Below are positions 10,166 to 19,002 of a stretch of DNA of 64,000 bases, piece by piece; positions within the stretch are counted from its first letter, which is position 1; each line of letters starts with the position of its first letter. Origin of the DNA: an uncultured cyanobacterium. Lineage in GTDB: Bacteria; Cyanobacteriota; Cyanobacteriia; PCC-6307; Cyanobiaceae. The stretch covers positions 1 through 64,000 of the forward strand of contig CAIJRN010000034.1 of assembly GCA_903823115.1 (NCBI GenBank), given 5' to 3'. A program made the position numbers and the translations under genes. A model generated the notes under the pieces. That model searched no databases and had not been told where the DNA came from. It saw nothing but the letters and a program-made list of their open reading frames with translations.

Positions 10166-11224
10166 ATGGCCGCCCATCCTTCGTCCGCTGCCGCTGCTGA
10201 ATCTCGCCGCAGACGTCCAGTTGCTGCTGGCGAGAGCTTGCCGCAGGCGGCCACGCCGGAGCAGAAGCTCGTCGCCGCCGTGATCGAGCTGATGGAGGCC
10301 GGCACCACCCCCTGGCGGCGTCCCTGGGATGGGCGCTCCGGGGGGCATCACGTCAATCTGCTGTCGGGTCGGCGCTATCGCGGCGGCAACCCCGTGCTGC
10401 TGACCTTCGGCATGCATCGGCGCGGTTCGGCCCTGCCCTACTGGTGCGGCTTCGCTGAGGCCAAAGCCCAGGGCCTGGTGCCCCGCAAGGGCAGCAAGGC
10501 GGTCGCCATCGTGCGGCCCCAGCCGCAGAGCCGCACGGCCGCTGCGGCGGCCTTCCCATGCGAGGAGCCGGGCAGCGCCCAGGAGGCCGGCAACCAGGGG
10601 CTGGGCAACCAGGAGCTGGGCAGTCAGGGGCTGGGCAGCTCGGAGCGCACCTGGGTCCGCTACAAGCCGCTGCCGCTCTTCAATGCCGCCGATCTGGTGG
10701 GTCCGGGCCTGGAGGAGCTGATTGAGCGGCGCCGCTTCAGCGCAGGACTGGAGCGCCGATCCGAGCCCGAGCGGCTGGCCGCCGCCGAGGCGGTGCTGGC
10801 GGCCTGGCCGGTGCCGGTGAGCCATGGCGGCGAATGCGCCTGTTACTGGCCTGAGCTCGATCGCATCCAGCTGCCGGAGCGCTCCGCCTTCAATTCGGCC
10901 GCTGCCTACTACGCGACCTGGGCCCATGAAGGCATCCACAGCACCGGCCATCCCAGCCGCCTGGCCCGGGATCTGGGCGGTCTGTGCGGTTCGGCCTCCT
11001 ATGCCCGCGAGGAACTGGTGGCGGAGCTGGGGGCCGTGCTGCTGGGGGATCGCCTGGAGATCGGCAGCGACAGCGCCAATCACGCCGCCTATCTGAGCCA
11101 CTGGGTTGAGTTGCTGCGCGAATCCCCCCGCCTGCTGTTTCAGGTGCTCGGCGAGGCCCGCCGGGCGGCGGACCTGATCTGCCCGGAGGCCGTCTCGCCT
11201 GAAGGGGCAGTGGCTTCAGCCTGA
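10166..11224 (+). CDS. ArdC-like antirestriction / zincin metallopeptidase protein
   Basis: 352 residues in two parts. The N-terminal half resembles ArdC N-terminal (single-stranded DNA-binding) domains: TPWRRPW at residues 48-54, NLLSGRRYRGGNPVLL and PRKGSKAVAIV. The C-terminal half has a zinc-protease motif HEGIH at 244-248 in the context HEGIHSTGHPSRL, then a downstream acidic helix (AREELVAELGAVLL). Residues 131-149 are a low-complexity stretch of Gly-Asn-Gln-Gly-Leu type repeats. ArdC proteins are known from plasmids, where they protect incoming DNA from restriction. Here the gene sits among housekeeping genes. The frame is open upstream to 9872, but the ATG at 10166 is the first that gives a family-like start. 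Confidence 0.82.
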   Translation: MAAHPSSAAAAESRRRRPVAAGESLPQAATPEQKLVAAVIELMEAGTTPWRRPWDGRSGGHHVNLLSGRRYRGGNPVLLTFGMHRRGSALPYWCGFAEAKAQGLVPRKGSKAVAIVRPQPQSRTAAAAAFPCEEPGSAQEAGNQGLGNQELGSQGLGSSERTWVRYKPLPLFNAADLVGPGLEELIERRRFSAGLERRSEPERLAAAEAVLAAWPVPVSHGGECACYWPELDRIQLPERSAFNSAAAYYATWAHEGIHSTGHPSRLARDLGGLCGSASYAREELVAELGAVLLGDRLEIGSDSANHAAYLSHWVELLRESPRLLFQVLGEARRAADLICPEAVSPEGAVASA

Positions 11225-11274
11225 GGCCAGCTCCATGGCCGTAGCTGGAAGCCGTTCCGGCGCACCGCCGCCCC

Positions 11275-11286
11275 GATCCCGGGATC
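11275..11286. repeat. 12-bp palindrome downstream of the ardC-like gene
   Basis: GATCCCGGGATC is a perfect palindrome 51 bp after the ardC-like stop. Another CCGGGAT lies about 40 bp further on, so alternative hairpins are possible. No T-run follows, so I do not call it a terminator. Confidence 0.4.
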
Positions 11287-11424
11287 CGGGGGCGTCAGCG
11301 CTGCCGATCCCCCCCCCGGGACCTATCCGGGATTGTCCTGATCTGCCGGTGGCCTGCGCTACCGGTAGCGCCCTTTTCAAAACGTCCGCCGCGGCTAGCG
11401 TGGCCCCAGTCGCCCGCGGACCGG

Positions 11425-11799
11425 ATGACCCAGCTTCACGATCTGCGGCTGCGGCTGCTGGTGCAACAGGAAAGCGAGCGCATCGCCGACAGCCAGCCCG
11501 ATGAGCTGGATCTCTCGGTGGTCCAGGCCCGCTGCCTCTGCTGGCTGGCCCTGCTGGCCGAAGCCCATGAGGAGCAGGCCAGCGACGCCGAACGACGGGG
11601 CGATGTGGAGCAGGCTATGGGCTGGTTCGCCGATTCGATGCGGCTGCGCGATGTGCTGTTCGTGGTCAGCTCGATCGAGATCCCCCTGCCGACCGCCATC
11701 GACAAGGACGATCTCGGCAGCGACGAAGCCGGCAGCGACGAAGCCGATGGCGACGACCTGGCCGACGACGATTCCCTTCAGGGCCCATGGGCCGCCTGA
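11425..11799 (+). CDS. Small acidic protein, unknown function
   Basis: 124 residues. Not recognised beyond looking like a conserved picocyanobacterial hypothetical. The N-terminal two thirds is predicted helical (LHDLRLRLLVQQESERIADS; LSVVQARCLCWLALLAEAHEEQA; VEQAMGWFADSMRLRDVLFVV), with no signal peptide or membrane segment. The C-terminal 30 residues are an Asp/Glu/Gly/Ser-rich tail (repeats of GSDEA and DGDD type), probably disordered. It stands alone between the ardC-like gene and the next small gene, all on the plus strand. Confidence 0.7.
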   Translation: MTQLHDLRLRLLVQQESERIADSQPDELDLSVVQARCLCWLALLAEAHEEQASDAERRGDVEQAMGWFADSMRLRDVLFVVSSIEIPLPTAIDKDDLGSDEAGSDEADGDDLADDDSLQGPWAA

Positions 11800-11910
11800 A
11801 CCCACCGGCTGGCCTCACTTTCGGAGGGCCGGGCGCGGTCCTGGCCGTCGCTGCCACTATTGGCCGCGTCGCAATGCCATGATGGGGTTTGACGAGCAAC
11901 TAGGGATTCG

Positions 11911-12405
11911 GTGCCTGAAGAGCCCTGCCAATGCCCTGACTGCCAGCGGTTCTACCGGGAACACGATCGACTGATCCGTGAAAATCCGAGCCTGCGCCAG
12001 CAGCAGGAGCTGAATTGGGCTTCGCTGCAGTCGTTTCGAACCCTGGCTGGCCGGGTGCTTGAAGAGCTGCAGAAGCAGCACGGCGATGCCGATGGCGGAC
12101 CGCTGGCCGGATCCGGTGTTCCCCAGGCTGCGGCCGAATCCTCCAGAAAGGGTGCCGTGGCCGACAACGAGGCCGAAGGCGATGCGATCCAGCAGGCGAT
12201 GGCTGATCTGGAGAACATCAACGCCCATCTCTTCTCGATTGAGGCCCTGATGGAGCGCATCTTTGATGTGCGGGTGCCCGACGAGGTGGAGCAGACCTTC
12301 CGTGAGGTGGCCGGCGAATTGGCCCCCGATCCCCTCAACGCCGATCGTCTGCGCCTCAACCGCCTGCTGCATCAGACCCCCGATCTGCCCGATCACCGCG
12401 GCTGA
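11911..12405 (+). CDS. Small protein with N-terminal CxCxxC motif, unknown function
   Basis: 164 residues from a GTG start (no in-frame ATG nearby gives the motif). The N-terminus has three cysteines in EPCQCPDCQRFYREHDRL, which together with the following His could bind a metal or a cluster. The rest is helical and charged (LRQQQELNWASLQSFRTLAGRVLEEL is one predicted coiled segment, broken here only for description), with a variable Ala/Gly/Ser linker in the middle and a conserved-looking C-terminal region around MERIFDVRVPDEVEQTFREV. I do not recognise the family. Confidence 0.65.
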   Translation: MPEEPCQCPDCQRFYREHDRLIRENPSLRQQQELNWASLQSFRTLAGRVLEELQKQHGDADGGPLAGSGVPQAAAESSRKGAVADNEAEGDAIQQAMADLENINAHLFSIEALMERIFDVRVPDEVEQTFREVAGELAPDPLNADRLRLNRLLHQTPDLPDHRG

Positions 12406-12505
12406 GCGAGGCCTTCACGCCTTAAACGCCCAGCCTCCTGCATAGCGGTTCAGCCCAGCGTTCTGTATGGAGGGAGGCGACAGCGTCGTCTTTCGCTGGC
12501 AAGCT

Positions 12506-12558
12506 CTCCAGACCTGTGAACAAGCCCCGGATCCGGGAGCCAGTTCAGGTCTCCGGAG
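12506..12558. repeat. Long imperfect inverted repeat between unknown gene and glgP
   Basis: AGACCTG-TG-AAC (12510-12521) pairs with GTTCAGGTCT (12543-12552), with a 2-nt bulge; outside it CTCC pairs with GGAG. The loop itself contains the perfect 12-bp palindrome CCCGGATCCGGG (12526-12537). It lies between converging genes. No T-run on either strand, so it is not a standard terminator. Confidence 0.55.
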
Positions 12559-12591
12559 CCGGCGTTGAATCCAGGCCAGCCAGTCCCCCCG

Positions 12592-15111
12592 TCAGTCGAG
12601 TTCGCAGGTGATCGTCACCGGGAAGGCCTCGGCTTGCCAGATGCGCGTGGCGTACTCCCGGATCGAGCGATCGGAGGAGAACATGCCACTGCGGGCGGTG
12701 TTGAGCAGGGACATGCGATTCCAGTGCTCGCGGTTGGCCCAGGCCTGATCCACCGCATCCTGGGCCGCCAGATAGGCCTGGAAATCGGCCAGGACGAAGT
12801 AGGGATCGCGGCCGGTGAGATTTTCCAGTAGCGGCCGGAACAGGTCGCCATCGCCATTGCTGAAGTGACCCTGCTCGATCAATCGCAGCACCTCCGGTAA
12901 TTCCGGCACGGTGGCGATCAGCTCCCAGGGACGATAGGCCTGCCGCAGGGCATTGATTTCTTCGGTGGTTTTGCCGAACAGGAAGAAGTTCTCGGCGCCG
13001 ACCTGCTCGCGGATCTCGACGTTGGCGCCATCGAGGGTGCCGATGGTGAGGGCACCATTCATGGCGAACTTCATGTTGCCGGTGCCGGAAGCTTCCAGGC
13101 CGGCGGTGGAGATCTGCTCGGAAAGATCGGCGGCCGGGTACACCCGCTCCCCCAGCTTGACGTTGTAATCCGGCAGGAACACCACCCGCAGGCGCCCCTC
13201 CATGTCGGGGTCGGCGTTGATCGTGTCGGCGATGCCGTTAAGGAAACGGATGATCAGTTTGGCCATGTAATAGCCCGGTGCCGCCTTGCCGCCGAAGATC
13301 ACCGTGCGTGGCGCCATGCCATCGGTGAGGCCGTTCTTGATGCGCAGATAGCGGGCCACCACCTGCAGGGCATTGAGATGCTGGCGCTTGTATTCGTGGA
13401 TGCGCTTCACCTGGACATCGAAGATCGAGGCCGGATCCACCAGCACACCCGTGTGGCGATGGATGTACTGGCTGAGATGACGTTTCACCGACAACTTGGT
13501 GGCGCCCCAGCGCTCCAGGAAGCCGTTGTCACCGGCATGTTGTTCCAGCTGGCGCAATTGATCGAGATCACTCACCCAGCCTTCGCCGATGGTTTCGTTC
13601 AGCAGGCTCGAGAGCTGGGGATTGGCGAGGGCGATCCAGCGCCTGGGGGTGACGCCGTTGGTGACATTGGTGAACTTCTCGGGCCAGAGCGCCGCGAATT
13701 CCGGGAACAGATCTTCTTTCACCAGCCGGCTGTGCAGGGCTGCCACGCCGTTGACGTGGTGGGCCGCCACCGTGGCCAGGTGCGCCATGCGCACGGCCTT
13801 GGATCCCTCGTCATCGATGATCGACAGTTTGCGCAGGACCTGGTCGTTGCCGGGGTACTTGAGCCGCACCTGCTGCAGGAAGCGGCGGTTGATTTCATAG
13901 ATCAGCTCCAGGTGCCGCGGCAGCAGGGAGCCGAACAGATTCAAGCCCCACTTTTCCAGAGCCTCGGGCAGCAGGGTGTGATTGGTGTAGGAGAGCGAGC
14001 GGCTGGTGATATCCCAGGCTTCGGCCCACTCGAGATGTTTGTTATCGAGCAGCAACCGCATCAGCTCCGCCACGGCGATCGCCGGGTGGGTGTCGTTGAG
14101 CTGAACGGCCCAGTGATCGGGGAATTCGCGGATCGGGATGCCACGCTTGTCGAGGCTGCGGATCATGTCCTGCAGCGAGCAGCTGACAAAGAAGTGCTGT
14201 TGCTTCAGCCGCAGCTTGCGCCCCTCATCGGTGCCGTCATTGGGATAGAGCACCTTGGAGAGGGTCTCTGAACCCACCTTCTCTTCGACGGCGCCGTAGT
14301 AATCGCCGCTGTTGAAGGCATAGAAATCGAAGCTTTCGGTGGCATCGGCCCGCCACAGGCGCAGGCGATCGCAGGTGTTGACGCGGTAGCCCAGCACCGG
14401 CACATCGTGGGGCACACCGATGGCGTGTTCGGCCGGGATCCAGCGCACCCGGTAGGCGCCGCGTTCATCGCGGTAGCTCTCGGTGCGGCCGCCGAAGCCG
14501 ACGAAACAGGCCTGGTCGGGGTGGGGGATCTCCCAGGGCCAGCCCGCCTTGAGCCACTTGTCGGTGATCTCCACCTGCCAACCGTCGCGGATCAGCTGGT
14601 CGAAGATGCCGAATTCGTAGCGGATGCCGTAGCCGGTGGCCGGGATCTGCAGCGAGGCCAGCGATTCCAGGAAGCAGGCCGCCAGGCGCCCGAGGCCACC
14701 ATTGCCCAGACCGGGCTCCTCCTCGACATCGAGGATTTCCTCGATGTCATTGATGCCGAAGCGGCGCAGGGCCTCGGCCACCTCGTCGCGGATGCCGAGC
14801 ATCAGCAGGTTGTTGCCGAGCTGGGGGCCGATCAGAAACTCAGCCGACAAGTAGGCCACCGCCCGGGTGGGGGAGGCGCCGATCGCATCGACCCCTGCCA
14901 GATAGCGGGTCATCAGCCGGTCCCGCACGGCGTAGCTCAGCGCCATGTAGAGGTCGTGGCGGCTGGCGGAGGGGGCGAGCTTGCCGAGCGTGTAGAAGAG
15001 ATGCTCCGTCATCCCATCGAAGACGTCCTCGGCCTTCAGGCCGCTGCGGTCGGGGTCGGCGTAGCAGCCTGGGGTGGGCAGGCGCAGATCGATGGGAAGC
15101 TGCTCGGGCAT
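12592..15111 (-). CDS. glgP: Glycogen/starch phosphorylase
   Basis: Releases glucose-1-phosphate from glycogen by phosphorolysis, using pyridoxal phosphate; needed for night-time carbon use. About 839 residues from the chosen start. Seen: AYLSAEFLIGPQLGNNL, GNGGLGRLAACFLESLAS near residue 100, GYGIRYEFGIF, and the PLP-binding block EASGTGNMKFAMNGALTIG with TLDGANVEI near the C-terminus. The frame is open to ATGs at 15159 and 15201; I prefer 15111 (MPEQLPIDLRLPTPGCYADP) because it places the conserved block at the usual distance. Divergent from the CPA2 antiporter gene. Confidence 0.95.
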   Translation of the reverse strand: MPEQLPIDLRLPTPGCYADPDRSGLKAEDVFDGMTEHLFYTLGKLAPSASRHDLYMALSYAVRDRLMTRYLAGVDAIGASPTRAVAYLSAEFLIGPQLGNNLLMLGIRDEVAEALRRFGINDIEEILDVEEEPGLGNGGLGRLAACFLESLASLQIPATGYGIRYEFGIFDQLIRDGWQVEITDKWLKAGWPWEIPHPDQACFVGFGGRTESYRDERGAYRVRWIPAEHAIGVPHDVPVLGYRVNTCDRLRLWRADATESFDFYAFNSGDYYGAVEEKVGSETLSKVLYPNDGTDEGRKLRLKQQHFFVSCSLQDMIRSLDKRGIPIREFPDHWAVQLNDTHPAIAVAELMRLLLDNKHLEWAEAWDITSRSLSYTNHTLLPEALEKWGLNLFGSLLPRHLELIYEINRRFLQQVRLKYPGNDQVLRKLSIIDDEGSKAVRMAHLATVAAHHVNGVAALHSRLVKEDLFPEFAALWPEKFTNVTNGVTPRRWIALANPQLSSLLNETIGEGWVSDLDQLRQLEQHAGDNGFLERWGATKLSVKRHLSQYIHRHTGVLVDPASIFDVQVKRIHEYKRQHLNALQVVARYLRIKNGLTDGMAPRTVIFGGKAAPGYYMAKLIIRFLNGIADTINADPDMEGRLRVVFLPDYNVKLGERVYPAADLSEQISTAGLEASGTGNMKFAMNGALTIGTLDGANVEIREQVGAENFFLFGKTTEEINALRQAYRPWELIATVPELPEVLRLIEQGHFSNGDGDLFRPLLENLTGRDPYFVLADFQAYLAAQDAVDQAWANREHWNRMSLLNTARSGMFSSDRSIREYATRIWQAEAFPVTITCELD

Positions 15112-15261
15112 TTCGCGGGTGGACTCCAGACACGCAGCACTGTCCCAGACCGTAGCCATGGATGCGGTTCTGGCACTCCGTTGCGATGGCGGGATGTGCA
15201 ACCGAACACCCTGGGCCTGCCGCCTAGGGTCGCTTCGCCTCGGCCGCCAAGGCCCTTATTC

Positions 15262-16599
15262 ATGACCATGCCCACCCTGCTGCTGGCGATCGGCAACCAT
15301 CAGATCGAGGTGGCTGAAACGCTCATCCAGGTGGGGCGGTTTCTGATTCTGTTCATCGCCGCCCGGATGATGGCGGAGCTGATGGTGCGTCTTTCTCTGC
15401 CCACGATCCTGGGCGAATTGCTGGCCGGCGTCCTGATCGGTGTCTCCGGCCTCCATTTCCTGCTGCCCCCCGAAAGCGGAGCCCAGATCAATCACAGGCT
15501 GCTGGATCTGGTGGCCTCCCTGGCCGATGTCACCCCCGATACGGTCCAGCAGCTCTACAACGAGAGTTTCCCGGGTCTGCAGCAGATTTCGGTGCTGGGC
15601 CTGTATGCCCTGCTGTTTCTGACCGGTCTTGAGAGTGAGCTCGATGAGCTGATGGCCGTGGGGCTGCAGGCCACCACGGTGGCGGTGACCGGGGTGCTGC
15701 TGCCCTTTGCCCTGGGCACGGCCGGGCTGGTGCTGCTGTTTCACGTGCCCCTGATCCTGGCGATCTTCGCCGGGGCCGCCATGACCGCCACCAGCATCGG
15801 CATCACCGCCAGCGTCTTCGGCGAGCTGGGCTGGTTGCGCCGCCGTGAGGGCCAGATCGTGATCGGTGCCGCCGTGCTCGACGACATCCTCGGCATCGTC
15901 ATCCTGGCGGTGGTGGTGGCCCTCGCCGGGGGTGAGGCCCTGACCGTGGGTCCGATCGTCAAGCTGGTGCTGGCGGCGATCGTGTTCGTGGCCGCGGCCC
16001 TGATCCTCAGCCGCACCGCCGCCCCCGTCTTCGACTGGGTGCTGGATCGGCTCAAGGCGCCCGGCGAGGTGGTGGTGGCCGGCTTCGTGGTGCTCACCCT
16101 CTGTTGCTTCCTGGCCCAGGCGATCGGCCTCGAGGCGGCCCTTGGTGCCTTTGCCGCCGGTCTGATCCTCAGCCGCTCCAGGCACACCGAGGCGATTCAG
16201 GAAACGGTCAAGCCCCTGGTGGCCCTGTTCGCCACTGTGTTCTTCGTGCTGATCGGCACCGGCATGGATCTGTCGGTGCTCAATCCATTGGACCCGGCCA
16301 ACCAGGAAGGACTGGTGCTGGCCCTGTTCCTGCTGGCGGTGGCGATTGTCGGCAAGGTGGCCGCCGGCTGGACCTACACCAGCAGCGAACCCACCAATCG
16401 CCTCGTGGTGGGTCTGGGGATGATGCCTCGCGGCGAGGTGGGGTTGATCTTTCTGGGGCTGGGTACCCAGGCGAAGTTGCTGACGCCGGCCCTGGAGGCC
16501 GCGATTCTGCTGATGGTGATCGGCACCACCTTTCTGGCTCCGGTGCTGCTCAGGCTGGTGCTCTCCGGTCAGGACAGCGTTGCCGAACAGCCGCTCTGA
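15262..16599 (+). CDS. Cation:proton antiporter, CPA2 (KefB/NapA-like) family
   Basis: 445-residue polytopic inner-membrane protein with about 12 hydrophobic segments. Family features: early helix with RMMAELMVRLSLPTILGELLAGVLIG, GLYALLFLTGLESELDEL, and AAVLDDILGIVILAVVVAL, which carries the paired Asp residues of the ion-binding site. The later MMPRGEVGLIFLGLG motif is typical of CPA2. No C-terminal RCK/TrkA domain follows. Likely role is Na+ or K+/H+ exchange for pH and ion balance. The start is the ATG at 15262; the long open frame upstream runs antisense to glgP and is spurious. Confidence 0.9.
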   Translation: MTMPTLLLAIGNHQIEVAETLIQVGRFLILFIAARMMAELMVRLSLPTILGELLAGVLIGVSGLHFLLPPESGAQINHRLLDLVASLADVTPDTVQQLYNESFPGLQQISVLGLYALLFLTGLESELDELMAVGLQATTVAVTGVLLPFALGTAGLVLLFHVPLILAIFAGAAMTATSIGITASVFGELGWLRRREGQIVIGAAVLDDILGIVILAVVVALAGGEALTVGPIVKLVLAAIVFVAAALILSRTAAPVFDWVLDRLKAPGEVVVAGFVVLTLCCFLAQAIGLEAALGAFAAGLILSRSRHTEAIQETVKPLVALFATVFFVLIGTGMDLSVLNPLDPANQEGLVLALFLLAVAIVGKVAAGWTYTSSEPTNRLVVGLGMMPRGEVGLIFLGLGTQAKLLTPALEAAILLMVIGTTFLAPVLLRLVLSGQDSVAEQPL

Positions 16600-16626
16600 T
16601 GGTGCCTCGGCCGGTGCGTGCTGGCC

Positions 16627-16941
16627 TCAGGTCTTGCCCTGGCGGCTGGCCACGCTCCAGAACAGGCCTGAGAGCACGGCCATCAGGCCCAGGCTCGAGG
16701 ACCAACCGGGCCCCAGGGCCCAGCACATCACCAGTTCGACCACCACCCCCACCGCCAGGGCGAGGGCCAGGCTGGCGAGCACCAGCAGCAGCTGCTGGCT
16801 GCCGGCCGACAGGGGTCCCTGGGCCAGGCTCTCCTCGAAGCGGGCGATCGGCACGCTCAGGGGCAGATAGAGGGCCAGGGCCCAGAGGGCGATGCCCGGC
16901 AGCAGTGAGCTCCAGAGGGGATAGGTCAGATCCGTTGCCAT
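16627..16941 (-). CDS. Small membrane protein, unknown function
   Basis: 104 residues with three hydrophobic segments: LLPGIALWALALYLPLSV, LLLVLASLALALAVGVVVEL and SLGLMAVLSGLFWSVAS. A charged stretch (ARFEESLAQGPL) links the first two. No enzymatic motif is visible. It converges on the antiporter gene with 27 bp between stops and is divergent from the hydrolase gene. Probably one of the conserved membrane proteins of picocyanobacteria, but I cannot name it. Confidence 0.7.
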   Translation of the reverse strand: MATDLTYPLWSSLLPGIALWALALYLPLSVPIARFEESLAQGPLSAGSQQLLLVLASLALALAVGVVVELVMCWALGPGWSSSLGLMAVLSGLFWSVASRQGKT

Positions 16942-17022
16942 CGCAGCAGGGCTCGGTGACCGCGGCGATCGCTCGCCAACGCGGTGGGCTTCCTAGCATC
17001 GTTGACCTTGTGCCTTCGCCGC

Positions 17023-17967
17023 GTGTCGCTGTCTGTCGCCCCTGCTGAGCCGGAGGCTCCCTGGAGTTTTCAGGGCCATGCAGTGCACAGCCTCAGCCGC
17101 CGTCCCCAGGCGCCGCGGGGCCCGGCGATTCTGCTGGTGCACGGCTTCGGCGCCTCCACCGATCACTGGCGCCACAACATCCCGGTGCTGGCCCAGGAGC
17201 ATGAGGTGCACGCCCTCGATCTGCTCGGCTTCGGCCGCAGCGCCAAGCCGGCGGGCCTGGCCTACGGCGGTGCCCTCTGGCGGGACCAGTTGATGGCCTA
17301 CGTGAGGGAGCGCATCGGTCGGCCGACGGTGCTGGTGGGCAACTCCCTCGGGGGCTATGCCGCTCTGGCGGCGGGGGCTGCCCTGGGTGAGCAGGCGGCC
17401 GGGGTGGTGCTGCTCAATGCGGCCGGGCCCTTCGCCACTGAACAGGCTCCACCCGGCAGCTGGGGCGCCATCGCCCGGCGCACGATCGGTTCTGCCCTGC
17501 TGAAAAGCCCGGTGTTGCAGCGGTTGCTGTTTGAGAACCTGCGCCGCCCCGCCACGATCCGCAAAACACTCAATCAGGTTTACATCGACCGCACCAATGT
17601 CGATGAGGCCCTGGTGGAGGCCATCCGCCGCCCCTCCCTCGATCCCGGTGCCTTCGGCGTGTTCCGCACGGTGTTTGACATCCCCAGCGGCCAGCCCCTC
17701 GATCCGCTGTTCGCCGAGCTGGGCTCCCCTCTGCTGCTGCTCTGGGGCATCCGCGATCCCTGGATCAACGCGGCCGGCCGGCGGGCGGCGTTCCAGCGCC
17801 ATGCCCCCGCAGCCACCACCGAGGTGGTGCTGGAGGCGGGCCACTGCCCCCACGATGAGGTGCCGGAGCAGGTGAACCGGGCGCTGCTCGACTGGCTGGC
17901 CCAGTTGCCCCAGGACGATGGCCAGGTGCTGGCAGCAGATCGGCCCCAGCCCCTGGCTACGGTCTGA
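17023..17967 (+). CDS. Alpha/beta-fold hydrolase
   Basis: Serine hydrolase of unknown substrate, about 314 residues from the GTG at 17023. Seen: oxyanion-side HG motif LLVHGFGAST at about residues 37-46, nucleophile elbow GNSLGG with Ser98, a cap region around residues 140-200, the acid in WGIRDPWINA and the catalytic His in EAGHCPHDE. An ATG at 16984 would add 13 residues; neither start has a good ribosome-binding site. Relatives in plant plastids and cyanobacteria are annotated as pheophytinase-like or epoxide-hydrolase-like, but the sequence alone does not fix the substrate. Confidence 0.85.
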   Translation: MSLSVAPAEPEAPWSFQGHAVHSLSRRPQAPRGPAILLVHGFGASTDHWRHNIPVLAQEHEVHALDLLGFGRSAKPAGLAYGGALWRDQLMAYVRERIGRPTVLVGNSLGGYAALAAGAALGEQAAGVVLLNAAGPFATEQAPPGSWGAIARRTIGSALLKSPVLQRLLFENLRRPATIRKTLNQVYIDRTNVDEALVEAIRRPSLDPGAFGVFRTVFDIPSGQPLDPLFAELGSPLLLLWGIRDPWINAAGRRAAFQRHAPAATTEVVLEAGHCPHDEVPEQVNRALLDWLAQLPQDDGQVLAADRPQPLATV

Positions 17968-18051
17968 GCGTCCAGCAGCGCTGAGCCAAGGCCCATCAGC
18001 GGGGTGTGCCGCCCCTGGCGAGGTTCCTGCTCCCATCCCTGCCCCCTCCCC

Positions 18052-18930
18052 ATGCCGTTGCAGCGCTGCCTTGAGCCCTACCCCCACTGGCAGTTCGATG
18101 ACCCCCTGAGTGGTGACGGCCTGCGGATCGTGCCTGAGCGCGGTGGGCTGGTCACGGGCTGGCGCTGTGGCGGCCGCGAGATGCTCTATTTCGATGCCGA
18201 GCGCTTCGCCGATCCGGCCCTTTCGGTGCGGGGCGGCATCCCGGTGCTGTTTCCGATCTGTGGCAACCTCCCCGGCGACCTGCTGACCCTGCCGGCGGGC
18301 TCGTTCCATCTCCCCCAGCACGGCTTTGCCCGGGATCGGCCCTGGCAGCTGCAGGAGCTGGCAGCCGGCGACGGCATCGTCCTGGTGCTGGAGGACAGCC
18401 CCGAGAGCCGCGCCCAGTTCCCCTTCGCCTTCCGACTGGAGCTGGAGCTGCGGCTCGAGGCGAGCGCCCTGGCGATCAGGGTGCGTCTCAGCCACCGCGC
18501 CGCCCCAGAGGGCCAGGAGTCATTGGGCCCCCTGCCCTTCAGCTTTGGTCTGCATCCCTATCTGGCCGTTGTCGATCCGGCGGCGGTGCAGCTTGAAGGC
18601 CTGCCTGATCACTGCCTGGATCACCTCACCATGGCGGCGGCCACCACGGCTGAGCAGCTGATGCGCCTCGGACAGGGGGTGGATCTGCTCGCTGCTCCGG
18701 CTGGCCCGGTGCGGCTGCTGGATCCGCTGGCCGGCATCGCCGTCACCCTGGAGAGCCGTGCACCCTGGGATCTGACGGTGATCTGGACGGATCCGCCCAG
18801 GCCGATGGTCTGCCTGGAGCCCTGGACCGGCCCCCGCGGCGCTCTGGCCACCGGTGATCGGCGCCTCGAGCTGGCTGCCGGCCAGAGCCAGGAGCTGAGT
18901 TGCCGCTATCGGGTGTCCACGCTTGCTTGA
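18052..18930 (+). CDS. Aldose 1-epimerase / glucose-6-phosphate 1-epimerase-like protein
   Basis: 292-residue galactose-mutarotase-superfamily protein (beta-sandwich sugar-binding fold). Seen: RGGIPVLFPICGNLPGD, LPQHGFARDRPW with the His typical of the active site, FSFGLHPYLAV carrying the second conserved His, and the late acidic motif VCLEPWTGP with the catalytic-type Glu. This arrangement matches D-hexose-6-phosphate mutarotase-like proteins of cyanobacteria. It follows the hydrolase by 84 bp on the same strand and may be co-transcribed. The exact sugar is not determined. Confidence 0.85.
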   Translation: MPLQRCLEPYPHWQFDDPLSGDGLRIVPERGGLVTGWRCGGREMLYFDAERFADPALSVRGGIPVLFPICGNLPGDLLTLPAGSFHLPQHGFARDRPWQLQELAAGDGIVLVLEDSPESRAQFPFAFRLELELRLEASALAIRVRLSHRAAPEGQESLGPLPFSFGLHPYLAVVDPAAVQLEGLPDHCLDHLTMAAATTAEQLMRLGQGVDLLAAPAGPVRLLDPLAGIAVTLESRAPWDLTVIWTDPPRPMVCLEPWTGPRGALATGDRRLELAAGQSQELSCRYRVSTLA

Positions 18931-19002
18931 GGCTGCCTGATCGCCAGAGGGGCTCTGGCTTGATCCGCTCTCACCGGCCTGCTCGATCGAGCCGGATCTG
19001 CT

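Noticed and set aside
10590-10640. Repeated GGGGCTGGGCA-type units considered as a CRISPR or minisatellite
   Set aside because: Short degenerate repeats inside the ardC-like coding frame that encode Gly/Gln/Leu repeats; no spacer structure.
14407-15261. Possible 285-residue N-terminal extension of the antiporter
   Set aside because: Runs antisense to glgP and has no hydrophobic or conserved sequence; the ATG at 15262 starts a normal antiporter.
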